A DNA stretch of 64,000 bases from Desulfosporosinus sp. Sb-LF (GCF_004766055.1 NZ_SPQR01000001.1:496001-560000), one strand, 5' to 3'; positions 35,348-45,746 are shown, counted from the first letter of the stretch. Made by a program: numbers and translations. The notes: generated by a model not told the origin, from the letters alone.

Positions 35348-35531
35348 ACTGTGTAAACTAGGGAGAAGCTAGAAGACAATAAGTAGAAACCTAAAAGTAA
35401 ACTGAATATGGCACGTCAAGTTAAGTCGACTATCTGAGTGGAACTCAGGCGCACAAGAACATATTCTTGTTATTCGCAAATTTGTTCGGATACAGGGATG
35501 ATGTGGGGAAATTATTTTGGGGGGGCTGTGC

Positions 35532-36896
35532 ATGTCAACGATGCCAAAGAATATGCCACCGGCAAGTAATGCCAATGGCTTATTGGAAAAAATCTTTCAT
35601 TTATCGGAATTAGGGACAAACGTACGGACTGAAATTCTCGCGGGCATCACCACATTTGTGACCATGGCCTATATTCTTTTTGTTAACCCGAATATATTGA
35701 AGGATGCTGGAATGCCTGTGAATGCGACGTTTGCTGCAACGGCTATTGCTGCAGCGGTCGCCACATTGATCATGGGTGTGTATGCAAACTATCCGATCGC
35801 CTTGGCTCCAGGCATGGGGCTTAATGCGTTCTTCACGTATGCTGTAGTACTTGGCATGAAGCTTCCTTGGCAAACTGCACTTGGAGCAGTCTTCATCTCT
35901 GGCTTTGTCTTTTTTCTAATGACCGTAACAAGGGTTCGGGAATGGATTATCGAAGGAGTTCCTCCGGTGTTGAGGCTCTCTATCGGGGTCGGGATTGGTC
36001 TGTTTATTGCTTTTATTGGACTAAAAGATGGGGGTCTAGTTGTAGCGGATCCAGCAACGTTTGTCGCACTTGGTCACATGAAATCTCCTGGTGTACTTGT
36101 GACTGTTTTTGGCTTGATTGTGACAGGATTTTTAATGGCGAAGCGAGTCAAGGGTGGCATGTTGATCGGAATTTTCTTCACCACAATTTTCAGTATGATT
36201 ATGGGCGTTTCTCCGCTTCCAACAGGGATATCCAGTTTTGTCAGTCCTACTAATCCTATTGCAGCAATCGCGCCGATCGCGTTCCATTTGGATATTATGG
36301 GTGCTTTTAACTATGGCCTAATTTCAATTCTCTTTGCTTTTACGTTTGTAGATTTATTTGATAATATTGGCACACTGCTCGGAGTTTCCCGTAAAGCTGG
36401 CCTTCTGGACGAGAAAGGGAATTTACCACGTGCCGGTAAAGCTCTGATGGCGGACTCAATTGGGACAATGTTTGGGGCTGCTATGGGGACCCCTACGGTG
36501 ACCTCTTACATCGAGAGTGCATCTGGTGTATCCGAAGGTGGCAAAAGCGGCTTGACTGCAGTGACAGTCGCAGCTCTCTTTGCAATCTCGATTATCTTTG
36601 CACCACTAGTTGGCTTGATTCCCGGACAAGCGACTGCACCTGTTCTTATTTTAGTGGGTGTTTTGATGATGAGCGAAGTAACTCAAATTAACTTTGAGGA
36701 CTTTACAGACGCTTTTCCAGCCTTTATGACGATAGTCATGATGCCTTTAACGTTCTCTATTGCTCAAGGTTTAGCATTTGGATTTATGTCTTTTACAATT
36801 ATTAAATTAGTTACTGGAAAGCACAAGGAAAACAATGCTGTCACATATACTTTAACGGTCCTATTTATCATTCACTTTATACTCGGTGGCGGTTGA
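35532..36896 (+). CDS. AzgA/PbuG-type hypoxanthine/guanine/adenine permease
   Basis: This 454-aa protein starts at ATG 35532, about 6 nt after a GGGGGGG run; the TTG at 35517 lies before that site. It is a multi-helix NCS2/AzgA transporter with AGITTFVTMAYILFVNP near residue 36, ALAPGMGLNAFFTY near 90, FVDLFDNIGTLLG and GTPTVTSYIESASGV, all hallmarks of COG2252. These carriers import hypoxanthine, guanine or adenine by proton symport, unlike the xanthine/urate-type permease at 3683. The upstream 180 bp show small hairpins but no recognisable riboswitch. Confidence 0.92.
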   Translation: MSTMPKNMPPASNANGLLEKIFHLSELGTNVRTEILAGITTFVTMAYILFVNPNILKDAGMPVNATFAATAIAAAVATLIMGVYANYPIALAPGMGLNAFFTYAVVLGMKLPWQTALGAVFISGFVFFLMTVTRVREWIIEGVPPVLRLSIGVGIGLFIAFIGLKDGGLVVADPATFVALGHMKSPGVLVTVFGLIVTGFLMAKRVKGGMLIGIFFTTIFSMIMGVSPLPTGISSFVSPTNPIAAIAPIAFHLDIMGAFNYGLISILFAFTFVDLFDNIGTLLGVSRKAGLLDEKGNLPRAGKALMADSIGTMFGAAMGTPTVTSYIESASGVSEGGKSGLTAVTVAALFAISIIFAPLVGLIPGQATAPVLILVGVLMMSEVTQINFEDFTDAFPAFMTIVMMPLTFSIAQGLAFGFMSFTIIKLVTGKHKENNAVTYTLTVLFIIHFILGGG

Positions 36897-36957
36897 TCTA
36901 ACCCTATAAATGTCTTAGAGAGATATGTGCTAGAACGCATTTCTCCCAAAAGTTTCT

Positions 36958-36985
36958 GTAGGGGCAATTCACGAATTGCCCCTAC
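36958..36985. repeat. Perfect 28-nt palindrome
   Basis: GTAGGGGCAATTC, two bases, then GAATTGCCCCTAC gives a 13-bp perfect stem. Similar GGGGCAATTC hairpins are familiar as dispersed repeats in several bacterial genomes. It lies between the permease and an amidohydrolase gene and may also act as a transcription stop. A second hairpin, CCCTTC-GCAA-GAAGGG, follows at about 37000-37015. Confidence 0.7.
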
Positions 36986-37032
36986 TTATGAGGAAAAAGC
37001 CCTTCGCAAGAAGGGAAAGGGTGGGAATAGAT

Positions 37033-38364
37033 ATGCTTACTCTTTTTAAGAATGCTAAGATTGTGACTATGAATGCACAACGAGAGATTATTCAAGGAGA
37101 TTTACTAGTCGATGGGTCTCAGATTGTGGCGGTGGGAGGAGTTATTGAACAACAGGCAGATCAAGTGATCGACCTCCGTGGTGATTTACTGATTCCCGGT
37201 TTGATTCAGACTCATATTCATCTCTGCCAGACTCTTTTTCGGGGACAGGCGGATGATTTGGAACTTTTGGATTGGCTTAAACAACGTATTTGGCCGCTAG
37301 AAGGCGGTCATGATTCTGAATCCTTAAGCGATTCCGCATTACTCGGAATTGGAGAATTGTTCCTTGGAGGGACTACGACGATCGTGGATATGGAAACCGT
37401 GCATCACACGGAACATGCTTTTGAGGCTATCCTCTCCAGTGGCCTGAGGGCTTTGGCGGGAAAGGTAATGATGGATGATCCGAATGGAGATATTCCACGT
37501 TCTTTGCAGGAGACGACGGAGGATTCTTTGCAAGAAAGTGTGGACTTATATGAGAAATATCACGGGAAAGGAAATGGGCGACTGGAAGTTGTTTTCACGC
37601 CTCGTTTCGTTATTTCCTGTACCGATACGTTATTAAAAGAAGTTTCGCGAATTGCTCGTGGGAAAAATGCCTTTGTGCACACTCACGCTTCAGAAAATCG
37701 AGGAGAAATCCAGCTTGTAGAGAGCACTCGCGGAATGCGCAATATCATCTATTTAGATAAGGTTGGCTTAACCGGCCCGAAGCTTATTCTTGCTCACTGC
37801 ATCTGGCTGGATGAAGCGGAAAAAGAAATCCTGGTTCAGAGTAAAACAAGGATCTCCCATTGCCCTTCTTCAAATTTGAAACTGGCTTCAGGGATCGCGC
37901 CGATTCCGGAACTTATTTTGCGCGGGGCAGAGATTTCCCTAAGTGCAGATGGAGCTCCTTGTAGTAATAACCTAGATGGGTTCAGGGAGATGCGCCACGC
38001 TGCCTTGATTCAAAAACCGTTGCATGGACCGACGGTAATGCCAGCCCAAAAGGTCTTTGAACTTGCAACCCTTGGTGGTGCTCGGGCCATAGGACACGAA
38101 CATGATCTTGGAAGTTTGGAAATCGGGAAAAAAGCGGATTTGGCAGTTGTTAGCTTACAGGGTTTACACACTTGGCCTAATGAACACGTTGATGTCTATT
38201 CACAGTTGGTGTATCAAGCGACTTCATCAGATGTGCGTCTCACAATGGTAGATGGGCAAATCGTGATGCAAGATCGGCAGCTTTTAACGATCGATGTACC
38301 GCGGCTCAAAGAAAGCTCGACACGCAGTATAAATCGAGTGATGAAGAGGGTAGGACTCCTGTAA
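37033..38364 (+). CDS. Purine-type amidohydrolase (5'-deoxyadenosine/guanine deaminase-like, COG0402)
   Basis: This 443-aa protein has metal-site motifs QTHIHLCQTLFRG, HTHASENRGE, LAHCIWL and SADGAPCSNN. The segment around LDWLKQRIWPLEGGHD is typical of MtaD/DadD-like and TrzN-like deaminases. It differs clearly from SsnA and 8-oxoguanine deaminase in this window. ATG 37033 is chosen because GGGTGGGA lies 7 nt upstream; GTG 37021 is possible. Likely substrates are guanine or an adenosine derivative. The choice cannot be made from sequence alone. Confidence 0.8.
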   Translation: MLTLFKNAKIVTMNAQREIIQGDLLVDGSQIVAVGGVIEQQADQVIDLRGDLLIPGLIQTHIHLCQTLFRGQADDLELLDWLKQRIWPLEGGHDSESLSDSALLGIGELFLGGTTTIVDMETVHHTEHAFEAILSSGLRALAGKVMMDDPNGDIPRSLQETTEDSLQESVDLYEKYHGKGNGRLEVVFTPRFVISCTDTLLKEVSRIARGKNAFVHTHASENRGEIQLVESTRGMRNIIYLDKVGLTGPKLILAHCIWLDEAEKEILVQSKTRISHCPSSNLKLASGIAPIPELILRGAEISLSADGAPCSNNLDGFREMRHAALIQKPLHGPTVMPAQKVFELATLGGARAIGHEHDLGSLEIGKKADLAVVSLQGLHTWPNEHVDVYSQLVYQATSSDVRLTMVDGQIVMQDRQLLTIDVPRLKESSTRSINRVMKRVGLL

Positions 38365-38403
38365 GAGATTTTCAACTTGTTGCACATTGATAGGGAGGAA
38401 TAT

Positions 38404-38458
38404 GGACAGTTCGTGACTTGCATGAGAATCAAGGAAATAGGCAAGTTAAGAACTGTCC
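38404..38458 (+). promoter_or_regulatory. Stem-loop in the adenine deaminase leader
   Basis: GGACAGTTC with ACTTGC pairs with GCAAGT and GAACTGTCC across a 3-base internal loop. It lies about 30 nt before the ade start and is followed by a short T-rich patch. It could be an attenuator or an internal terminator. It does not match the purine aptamer. Confidence 0.5.
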
Positions 38459-38488
38459 TTATCTGTATTCGGAGGGAGTAAGAAGTAA

Positions 38489-40225
38489 ATGTCGAGTTTT
38501 AAGCAGAGGATGGATGAAGCTCGAGGGCTTGTGAAAATTGACCTAGTACTGAGAAGGGCGAGGTTGGTCAATGTTTTCTCGGGTGAAATTCACGAAACGG
38601 AAATCGGGATTCATGAAGGGAATTTTGTCGGTATTGGGTCATTCAAAGAAGCGGAGACAGAAGTTGACTTGTGTGGAAACTATGTTGTTCCTGGACTGAT
38701 CGATGGGCATGTTCATATTGAAAGCTCTCTTCTCTGTCCTGAGGAATTTTGTTCGCTCCTTCTTTCCCATGGAGTAACTACGGCTGTGGTGGATCCCCAT
38801 GAGATTGCCAATGTTTTAGGGGTCAAAGGCATTCGTTACATACTTGACAGTGTCGACACATTACCCTTTAACACGTTTGTAGCCCTTCCCTCCTGCGTTC
38901 CAGCAACAGAGCTGGAGACTTCCGGGGCTCATCTTGGAGCTGCGGATTTAGCTGAATTTATTGCGGATCCAAAAGTAATAGGACTTGGAGAAGTAATGGA
39001 TTATCAGGGAGTCATCGAAGCAAAACCAGACATGGTGGAAAAGTTAGAACTTCCTGTGATGTTCAAGGATGGTCATGCTCCAGGAATATCTCCCCAGGAT
39101 TTAAATGCGTATTATAAATCTGGGATACATACCGAACACGAATGTTCTACGGTGGAAGAGGTTAGAGAACGTCTACGGCGTGGGTTTCATGTTATGCTTC
39201 GAGAGGGAAGCGCTGCCAAAAACCTTTTGGACCTTTTACCGGCTGTGACGTCGGAAAATTCAGGACAGTGCCTCTTTGTGACAGATGATCGTCATCCAAT
39301 AGACCTTATCCAGGAAGGAAGCGTCGACCACCTTGTCCGCCTCGCCATTGAGGCTGGTATTGATCCAATACGAGCAATCCAAATGGCGACGATTAATGCG
39401 GCGCGAGCAATTGGGCTTCCTCGATTGGGTGCAGTGGCTCCCGGGTATCAAGCGGACTTCGTTATCCTAAAAGATCTTAATCGATTTGACATCAAGGAAG
39501 TCTATTGGCGTGGGGTAAAACAAAGTGGGAGTGATGTTAGTAGGAGAGAACGTCTGCGATTTCCACGCTTCAGTATAGCGGGGTTAACCGAGAGTGTTAA
39601 TCTTGGTAACTGGTCCGATAATAAACTCAAAGTCTCAGCTAGAGAAAAGGAAGCGAATCACGCCAAAGTTCAGGTAATTGGGGTTAAGGGGCATTCACTG
39701 GTGACGGCAGCCTTGTCGCGGAAACTTCCGGTAAAGAATGGGTTTGTTCAGACAGACCAGGCACAGGGAATCGCAAAAATTGCGGTGCTCGAACGGCATC
39801 ATGGGACCGGGAATGTCGGCGTCGGATTTGTTGAAGGCCTGGGGTTGGAAAAAGGAGCTATTGCTTCAACGGTTGCTCACGATTCTCACAATCTGGTCGT
39901 CGTAGGAATGAGTGATGAGGAAATGAATCTTGCGATTCAAACCTGCGCGGAAATGGGTGGCGGACTTTGTTTAGTCGATGGAGATCATGTGATTGGGAAG
40001 TTGCCTTTACCGATTGCCGGTCTTATGACAGATCAGGAGGCTGAACCAGTTACTCAAACCCTGAATGAGTTACATGAGAAAGCACATCTTCTGGGAATTA
40101 GTGAAAGTGTGGATCCATTTATGACACTGGCCTTTCTTTCACTACCGGTGATTCCTGAGTTAAAGTTGACAGATTTAGGGTTAGTCGATGTAGATCGCTT
40201 TCGATTGACAGAGACTGTCTTGTAG
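38489..40225 (+). CDS. ade: Adenine deaminase
   Basis: This 578-aa protein has the two-domain form of bacterial adenine deaminase. Motifs are DGHVHIESSLLCPEEF for the metal HxH, TTAVVDPHEIANVLG, FVALPSCVPATELETSG, GLGEVMDY for the bridging Glu, and a C-terminal AVATVAHDSHNL-like segment (IASTVAHDSHNLVVVG). The enzyme turns adenine into hypoxanthine, which the molybdenum hydroxylases in this window can oxidise. GGAGGGAG precedes ATG 38489. The stop codon directly abuts a transporter relic, so sequence after the gene has been deleted or rearranged. Confidence 0.95.
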   Translation: MSSFKQRMDEARGLVKIDLVLRRARLVNVFSGEIHETEIGIHEGNFVGIGSFKEAETEVDLCGNYVVPGLIDGHVHIESSLLCPEEFCSLLLSHGVTTAVVDPHEIANVLGVKGIRYILDSVDTLPFNTFVALPSCVPATELETSGAHLGAADLAEFIADPKVIGLGEVMDYQGVIEAKPDMVEKLELPVMFKDGHAPGISPQDLNAYYKSGIHTEHECSTVEEVRERLRRGFHVMLREGSAAKNLLDLLPAVTSENSGQCLFVTDDRHPIDLIQEGSVDHLVRLAIEAGIDPIRAIQMATINAARAIGLPRLGAVAPGYQADFVILKDLNRFDIKEVYWRGVKQSGSDVSRRERLRFPRFSIAGLTESVNLGNWSDNKLKVSAREKEANHAKVQVIGVKGHSLVTAALSRKLPVKNGFVQTDQAQGIAKIAVLERHHGTGNVGVGFVEGLGLEKGAIASTVAHDSHNLVVVGMSDEEMNLAIQTCAEMGGGLCLVDGDHVIGKLPLPIAGLMTDQEAEPVTQTLNELHEKAHLLGISESVDPFMTLAFLSLPVIPELKLTDLGLVDVDRFRLTETVL

Positions 40226-40663
40226 CTGCGGTACTTGGTTCCGCAGTGGGACTAGGAAACATCTGGAAATTCCCATATGTTATTGGGCTAATGGAGGGGC
40301 TGCTTTCATACTGGTATATCTGCTCTGCCTTGCTATGGTCGGCATACAAAAGCGAATGCTGACGGAGCGTTCAAAGCATTGGAACCTCATCGACCTTGGT
40401 ATTGAGTCGGTAGTGCAGGGGTGTTAAGCGCCTTCCTAATTATGGATTTTTACACAACAGTTGCTGGTTGGGTATATTCCTACATTTTTAAGGCAGCTGG
40501 AGGAGCTCTTCTTTCGACCAACCCGGAGGAAACTTCCCCTGTTTTCAAAACACTTGTGTCAGTGTGTTGGTGAACCTTTGAATACGTTGTACCGATTGCT
40601 ATAGCCTTTGTACTTTTAGCTGGTCTAAATATTATTTTTTTTAATAAATGTACTATAGGTTGA
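40226..40663 (+). pseudogene. Sodium:neurotransmitter symporter (NSS/SNF) family relic
   Basis: Directly after the ade stop, one frame reads AVLGSAVGLGNIWKFPYVIG, the first-helix signature of NSS transporters, and after a frameshift NGGAAFILVYLLCLAMVG. Further on, SAFLIMDFYTTVAGWVYSYI and TNPEETSPVF match the same family in yet other frames. Stops and frameshifts break the chain and the middle and end are missing. The N-terminal few residues are also lost at the ade junction. Confidence 0.88.
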
Positions 40664-40805
40664 CTAGGGGTTTAGAATAGGACTAAAGGGAAAATTTCAA
40701 GGACTTGGGTATTTGGAGAAGGTTATTCAATATATTTTGACGAATTATACAGATTCGTAGGGAGGGACTGGAACAGACATTAACTTAAGATAGGGTGAAG
40801 GATTC

Positions 40806-41873
40806 ATGCGTTTGGTAAACATACGTTATGTTGAGGAAGGATCAATTTTAGCTCGACAAGTGATCAATTCTTCTGGTATGGTTTTATTACAAGCAGGGGT
40901 TCGCTTGACGGCATCATATATTGGACGTTTAAAGACTATGGGGTATGACGTCTTGTTTATTCTGGATGATCGGCTGGATGATGTAGAATTTCAAACGGCA
41001 ATTACTGCTCAAACTCGAGAGGCCGCCTATCATACTATTGAAAAAGTCAGCAAATACATCGAAAGTGGTCAAGAAGATGCCCTAAGTGTGGAAAATATTC
41101 GCAAGACCATTCAGCAGATGATTAACGACTTGTTATTCAGTGCGGATATATTGGGAAATTTGTCAGAGATACAGGGATATGATGACTATACTTTTCATCA
41201 TTCGGTCAACACAACTATACTAGCCCTTGTCTTAGGAATTGCATCTGGATATTCAGAACCGAAATTAATCGAGCTTGGCATGGGTGTTCTCATGCATGAT
41301 ATCGGAAAGATAAAAGTCCCAGAGTACATTCTGAACAAGAAGACTCCACTGACAGAAGAAGAATTTGGAGAGATCAAGCAACATGCGACATATGGGTTTG
41401 ACATACTTCGTAAGAACAATGATTTAAGTTTGCTTTCTTCTCATATTGCCTTTCAACATCAGGAAAAATGGGATGGGTCTGGTTATCCGAGAGGACTCAA
41501 GGGAAGCGAAATTCATGAGTACGGAAGATTAGCTGCAATTGCGGATGTGTATGAAGCATTGACGAGTAAACGAGTTTACCGAAAGGCCGTCGAGCCTAAT
41601 GATGCTTACGAATATATTGTTGCTCAGTCAAACTCACATTTTGATCCACAAATGCTAGAGATATTTAAAAAACATATTGCCGTTTACCCATCTGGCTCTG
41701 GAATTTTATTGAGTAACGGGCAAAGAGGAAATGTTGTAAGACAAAACTCCGCTTTCCCGAATCGTCCCTTTGTGAGGATGCTTTACGAAAAAGAAGAAGA
41801 GTTAGTTTCTCCAATCGATTATAATTTGGCGGAAGTACCTTCTCTTATGATTGTCGCCGTGGATAATCGCTAG
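40806..41873 (+). CDS. HD-GYP domain protein, probable cyclic di-GMP phosphodiesterase
   Basis: This 355-aa protein has no membrane helix. After an N-terminal region of about 110 residues, the HD-GYP domain shows HHSVNTT, LMHDIGKIKVPEYIL, KQHATYGFDIL, and HQEKWDGSGYPRGLKG with IADVYEALTSKRVYR. All metal-ligand and GYP residues are present, so hydrolysis of cyclic di-GMP is likely. No receiver domain is attached. A GGTGAAGG site precedes ATG 40806. It stands alone before a bidirectional terminator. Confidence 0.92.
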   Translation: MRLVNIRYVEEGSILARQVINSSGMVLLQAGVRLTASYIGRLKTMGYDVLFILDDRLDDVEFQTAITAQTREAAYHTIEKVSKYIESGQEDALSVENIRKTIQQMINDLLFSADILGNLSEIQGYDDYTFHHSVNTTILALVLGIASGYSEPKLIELGMGVLMHDIGKIKVPEYILNKKTPLTEEEFGEIKQHATYGFDILRKNNDLSLLSSHIAFQHQEKWDGSGYPRGLKGSEIHEYGRLAAIADVYEALTSKRVYRKAVEPNDAYEYIVAQSNSHFDPQMLEIFKKHIAVYPSGSGILLSNGQRGNVVRQNSAFPNRPFVRMLYEKEEELVSPIDYNLAEVPSLMIVAVDNR

Positions 41874-41965
41874 CTTAGCAATAGTGCTTTTTGCAGTGAA
41901 ATCGTGAATTATTATGGATGATAAGGGCCTAAATGAATGAGGAGTAATTTGGAATATCAAATGCT

Positions 41966-42018
41966 AAGAGTAAGAAACAAGCTCACCCAATGGGGAAGCT
42001 TGTTTCTTACTCTTTTTA
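41966..42018. terminator. Bidirectional terminator between HD-GYP and yyaL genes
   Basis: AAGAGTAAGAAACAAGCT and its exact complement AGCTTGTTTCTTACTCTT form an 18-bp stem with T-rich flanks on one side, serving two convergent genes. Confidence 0.9.
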
Positions 42019-42024
42019 TTATTC

Positions 42025-44185
42025 TTAGGAGTTTGTCAAGAGAGTCTCGAATTCTCCGATCTGCTGAACGGGACGTTGACAGGTAAAGTTCTGGCACAGA
42101 TAAGCTGTAGTATGACCGGGTTCAAGGGGGTAATCTTGGACCCAAGGGACAATCTCGGTAAGGCTTCCTTCTTGGTAAAGAACAGAAGCATATGGGCGGA
42201 ATGTGGAAAAGAAGAGTTGCCGCATTTTGGGCAGTTGGGCTGAATCAAGAGAACCCGCTAGAATCAATTCCTGACTGGGATGAAGGGCAAACTGTAGGGC
42301 TTGAAGAAACGCTGTGTAACCAGAGGGATGTTCTTCGAGAACAGGGCGGAAATCCAGAAGTAGTTGTTCCGCTTTTTTTTCCCAACGTTCTTCACCTGTG
42401 AGTCGCGCTAATCGAAGAAGGTTGAGCGCAGTAATCGAATTGCCAGAAGGAAGTGCTCCGTCGTAACTCTCTTTAGGGCGGAAGAGAAGTTCTTCGGCAT
42501 CTGACCCGGTTAGATAATACCCTCCACCTTCTTCATCCCAAAAAAGCCGTTCCTGTTCCTCTTGAAGTTGAAGTGCGGTTCGGAGGTATTGTGGCTGACC
42601 AATAACAGAGTAAAGCTCTAGGAGCCCTGCTATAAAAAAGGCATAATCGTCCAAGTAACCTGGGTAGGCTGCATCCCCGTCTCGGTAACGAGCCAAGAGG
42701 CGTCCATCACTACGCAAAAGGTGGGTGAGAACAAACTTCACTGCTCTTTCTGCAGCTTCTAAATAGCTCTTGTTTCCAAGAACTTGTGCACCTTTCGCCA
42801 AAGCAGAGATCATCAGCCCGTTCCAGGCTGTCAAAATCTTATCGTCTTTATGAGGGTGGATCCGCTTCTCGCGTATGGTAAATAAGGTTTGGCGTGCCTC
42901 TTCCAGGGAATGTAGAACCTCATATTCGGAGAGGGAGTTGTCAAGTGCGATTTTCCCTAAAGAGCCAAGTAAAAGGTTGGGAATATTTTTCCCTTCAAAG
43001 TTACCTTCGGGGGTAATGTCATAAACCGCACAGTACCTCTCTGCTGTCTCTTTGCCTAGTGCGGCTTCTATCTCATCGGGGGTCCATACATGGAATTTTC
43101 CTTCCAAGCCCTCAGCGTCAGCATCTTCCGCGGAGTAGAAACCGCCTTCAGGGGAGGTCATGTCTCGAAGGACATAGGTGAAGATTTCTTGTGCTAGTTG
43201 TGCATCTTTAGGATGATGTCCAACTTGATGGCTTTCTAAGTAAGTTAAGGCAAGCAGTGCATTATCATAGAGCATTTTTTCGAAGTGAGGGACCAACCAC
43301 TTTTCATCTGTGCTGTACCTTGCAAACCCGAATCCGACATGATCATAGATCCCGCCTTGAGCCATGCCATCAAGTGTTTTCCGGACTATCTCGAGCGCCT
43401 TGGCTTCTGGATGGTCTTGAGCATAGCGCAGGAGGAAGGTTAGGGTATGGGGTGTGGGGAATTTCGGAGCACGACCAAAACCACCGTAATGCTCGTCGAA
43501 GCTGTGGGCTAGAGTGGAGTAAGCTTTATCGATCAGCTGTGTTCCCCACTTTTTAATGGCGTCGGAAGCTAAGTCCTGGCCGTCTTTTAATGAGAGGTCG
43601 TCGATTGGGGAAGTAAGGGGCGTTACTTTTTTGGATTTATTGGGGACGGACCTTTGAGAATGAACAGCTGACATGATCCGTTCTGCAGACTCCCTTACTT
43701 TGGCCTCATCGGTGTTCCAGAGTGTTCCCACTTGTTCCAACAGCTCCATAAGACCTTGACGGCCGTAACGTTGGGTTTTTGGGAAATAAGTTCCACAGAA
43801 AAATGGTTTTTTCTCCTCCGTCATCAGGATAGTGAGCGGCCAGCCGCCTGACCCAGTGAGAGCCTGGCAGAAAGCCATGTACAAATGGTCAACATCAGGA
43901 CGTTCCTCACGGTCAACTTTTATACAGACAAAGTAGCGATTCAGAATGTCTGCAACTTCCTGATCCTCAAAAGATTCTCTTTCCATAACATGGCACCAAT
44001 GGCAAGTCGGTTTCTTGCACCAACTACGAATACCCAATAGATAAGAAAATTGGCTTGTTCTCTGCCTTTGCAGTTTCGAACGCTTCTTCTCCCCAAGGAA
44101 ACCAGTTGACGGGATTGTTAGCGTGTTGGAGTAGATACGGGCTTTTTTCCTTGGTTAATCTATTGGGTGTTTTTGTAGTCGTCAT
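42025..44185 (-). pseudogene. YyaL/DUF255 thioredoxin-fold protein, disrupted near the N-terminus
   Basis: The main frame (42025-44037) encodes TCHWCHVMERESFEDQ followed by the long GH76-like (six-hairpin) region of the YyaL/spermatogenesis-associated-20 family. The missing start lies upstream in another frame: ATG 44185 gives 53 residues with the family N-terminus ([20 protein letters not shown]...PIFLSIGYS) and then TAG. Comparing IGYS-TCHWCH with the family shows that about 19 extra bases (44008-44026) cause both the stop and the frameshift. The gene is therefore probably non-functional, unless the reading is an assembly error. The CxxC thioredoxin-like motif itself is intact. Confidence 0.88.
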
Positions 44186-44489
44186 GGGCAATCACCACCT
44201 TTCAAACAAGTTTACTTTAGTTATTATCTGGTAGCGCATTACTAATTATACACCACTGCCTTGACGATTACCCCACGAAGACCTACAACAAAAGTTCGTC
44301 ACATAATTGAGTTTTATTTCATTGGCCCATAAAAAAATCGGATTTGAAGAACATAAAAATTCATTGAGAGAATGAGAACCTTCGTTTATAATAAGTAGGT
44401 AATAATCGATTGGGATAATGCGACGGTTATGAATTATCCTTTTCTGCTGTTAGTTACAGATTCTAATAAAGAAGGGTAGGCCATAAACC
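44186..44489. other. Divergent intergenic region
   Basis: About 300 bp between the yyaL and ynjB-like genes. It holds a sigma-A promoter for the ynjB operon, listed separately. Nothing else is recognisable. Confidence 0.5.
44364..44392 (+). promoter_or_regulatory. Sigma-A promoter of the ynjB-like operon
   Basis: TTGAGA, 17 bases, TATAAT matches the vegetative promoter consensus. It lies about 100 nt before the GTG start of the lipoprotein gene. Confidence 0.65.
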
Positions 44490-45746
44490 GTGCGAATAGG
44501 GAATTCTTCTGTGCTTCTAATCATTTTATCTATTTTTTTAGTCTTGACAGGCTGCTCACAAGTCCAGAAACGAAGTGATTCTTCTGCCGTACCGACAAAT
44601 CTTCTGAAGGCTGATTGGAACGAGGTTTTAACACAGGCTAAGGGACAGACCGTTAATATGTATATGTGGGGTGGAAGTGAATCCATCAATCGTTACATGG
44701 ATGAATGGATCGCCCCACGTTTAAAGAAGGATTACGGAGTTACCTTGAACCGTGTACCTGTCAATGATATTAACGATGTGATCAATAAGCTGCTTGCGGA
44801 AAAACAGGTCAACAAGACAGATGGCAGCGTTGATCTTATCTGGATCAACGGTGAAAATTTTAAAAATGCTAAAGAACATCAATTACTCTGGGGTTCCTTC
44901 GATAAGCAACTTCCTAATTTTAATCAATATATTGATGCTAATACACCAGATATTAAAGATGACTTCGGCTTGCCTACGGAGGGCTATGAAGCGCCATGGG
45001 GTAAAGCTCAGTTTGTCTTCATTTATGATTCCAATAAAATAAAGATTCCTCCGACTTCGATGTTACAGCTCGCTAATTGGGTTAAACAAAACCCAGGCAA
45101 GTTTACCTATCCTGCGCCTCCTGATTTTACAGGGAGCGCATTTGTACGTCATGCCCTATATGAAACAACAGGCGGCTATCAACAATACATGAAACCACTC
45201 GACTCTAAAACCCTCACACCTCAACTGACACCAGTCTGGGATTATCTTAAATCTATAAAGCCCTTTTTATGGAGGGAAGGATCAACTTATCCTGAAAGCT
45301 TAGCAAAATTAGATCAGCTTTATGCCAATGGAGAAGTCTGGATGACCATGGGATATGATCCAGCTAGGGCATCTAATGAGATTAAGAAGGGAACCTTCCC
45401 GGTGTCAACTCGTACCTTCGTGCTTGAAAAGGGGACCCTTGCTAATACTCATTATCTATCGATACCCTTTAACTCGACCCATCGAGCGGGGGCAATGGTT
45501 GCCATTAATTTCATGCTTTCTCCAGAAGCACAAATCGCTAAATTCGATCCCGTTAATTGGGGCGAAGATATGTCGTTGGATCTTAAGAAAATGTCCCCTG
45601 AAGACCAAAAACGCATCTCAGGTATCGACCGCGGAATTGCCACTTTGTCTGTCGGAGAATTGGCCAGTCATAGGCTTCCTGAGCTGCCAAGCGAATATGT
45701 CGACTTTCTTGACACTGGTTGGTTAGACTATGTGGCAAGAAAGTAA
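44490..45746 (+). CDS. ynjB: YnjB-like ABC transporter substrate-binding lipoprotein
   Basis: This 418-aa protein starts at GTG 44490. The signal peptide ends in a lipobox VLTGC (Cys22), so it is membrane-anchored outside the cell. The mature part starts with the typical MYMWGGSESINRYMDEW segment of the YnjB family, which is related to iron/thiamine/putrescine-type binding proteins. It is followed at once by two permeases and an ATPase, with the first permease overlapping by 17 nt. The transported substrate of YnjBCD is not known. Confidence 0.88.
   Translation: MRIGNSSVLLIILSIFLVLTGCSQVQKRSDSSAVPTNLLKADWNEVLTQAKGQTVNMYMWGGSESINRYMDEWIAPRLKKDYGVTLNRVPVNDINDVINKLLAEKQVNKTDGSVDLIWINGENFKNAKEHQLLWGSFDKQLPNFNQYIDANTPDIKDDFGLPTEGYEAPWGKAQFVFIYDSNKIKIPPTSMLQLANWVKQNPGKFTYPAPPDFTGSAFVRHALYETTGGYQQYMKPLDSKTLTPQLTPVWDYLKSIKPFLWREGSTYPESLAKLDQLYANGEVWMTMGYDPARASNEIKKGTFPVSTRTFVLEKGTLANTHYLSIPFNSTHRAGAMVAINFMLSPEAQIAKFDPVNWGEDMSLDLKKMSPEDQKRISGIDRGIATLSVGELASHRLPELPSEYVDFLDTGWLDYVARK

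Noticed and set aside
35388-35410. TGGCAC before the AzgA permease as a fourth sigma-54 promoter
   Set aside because: The sequence ten bases on is GTTAAG, not TTGC, so the -12 element is absent.
44008-44040. TAG in yyaL as pyrrolysine or read-through
   Set aside because: The frame also shifts by 19 bases, so read-through would not restore the protein.
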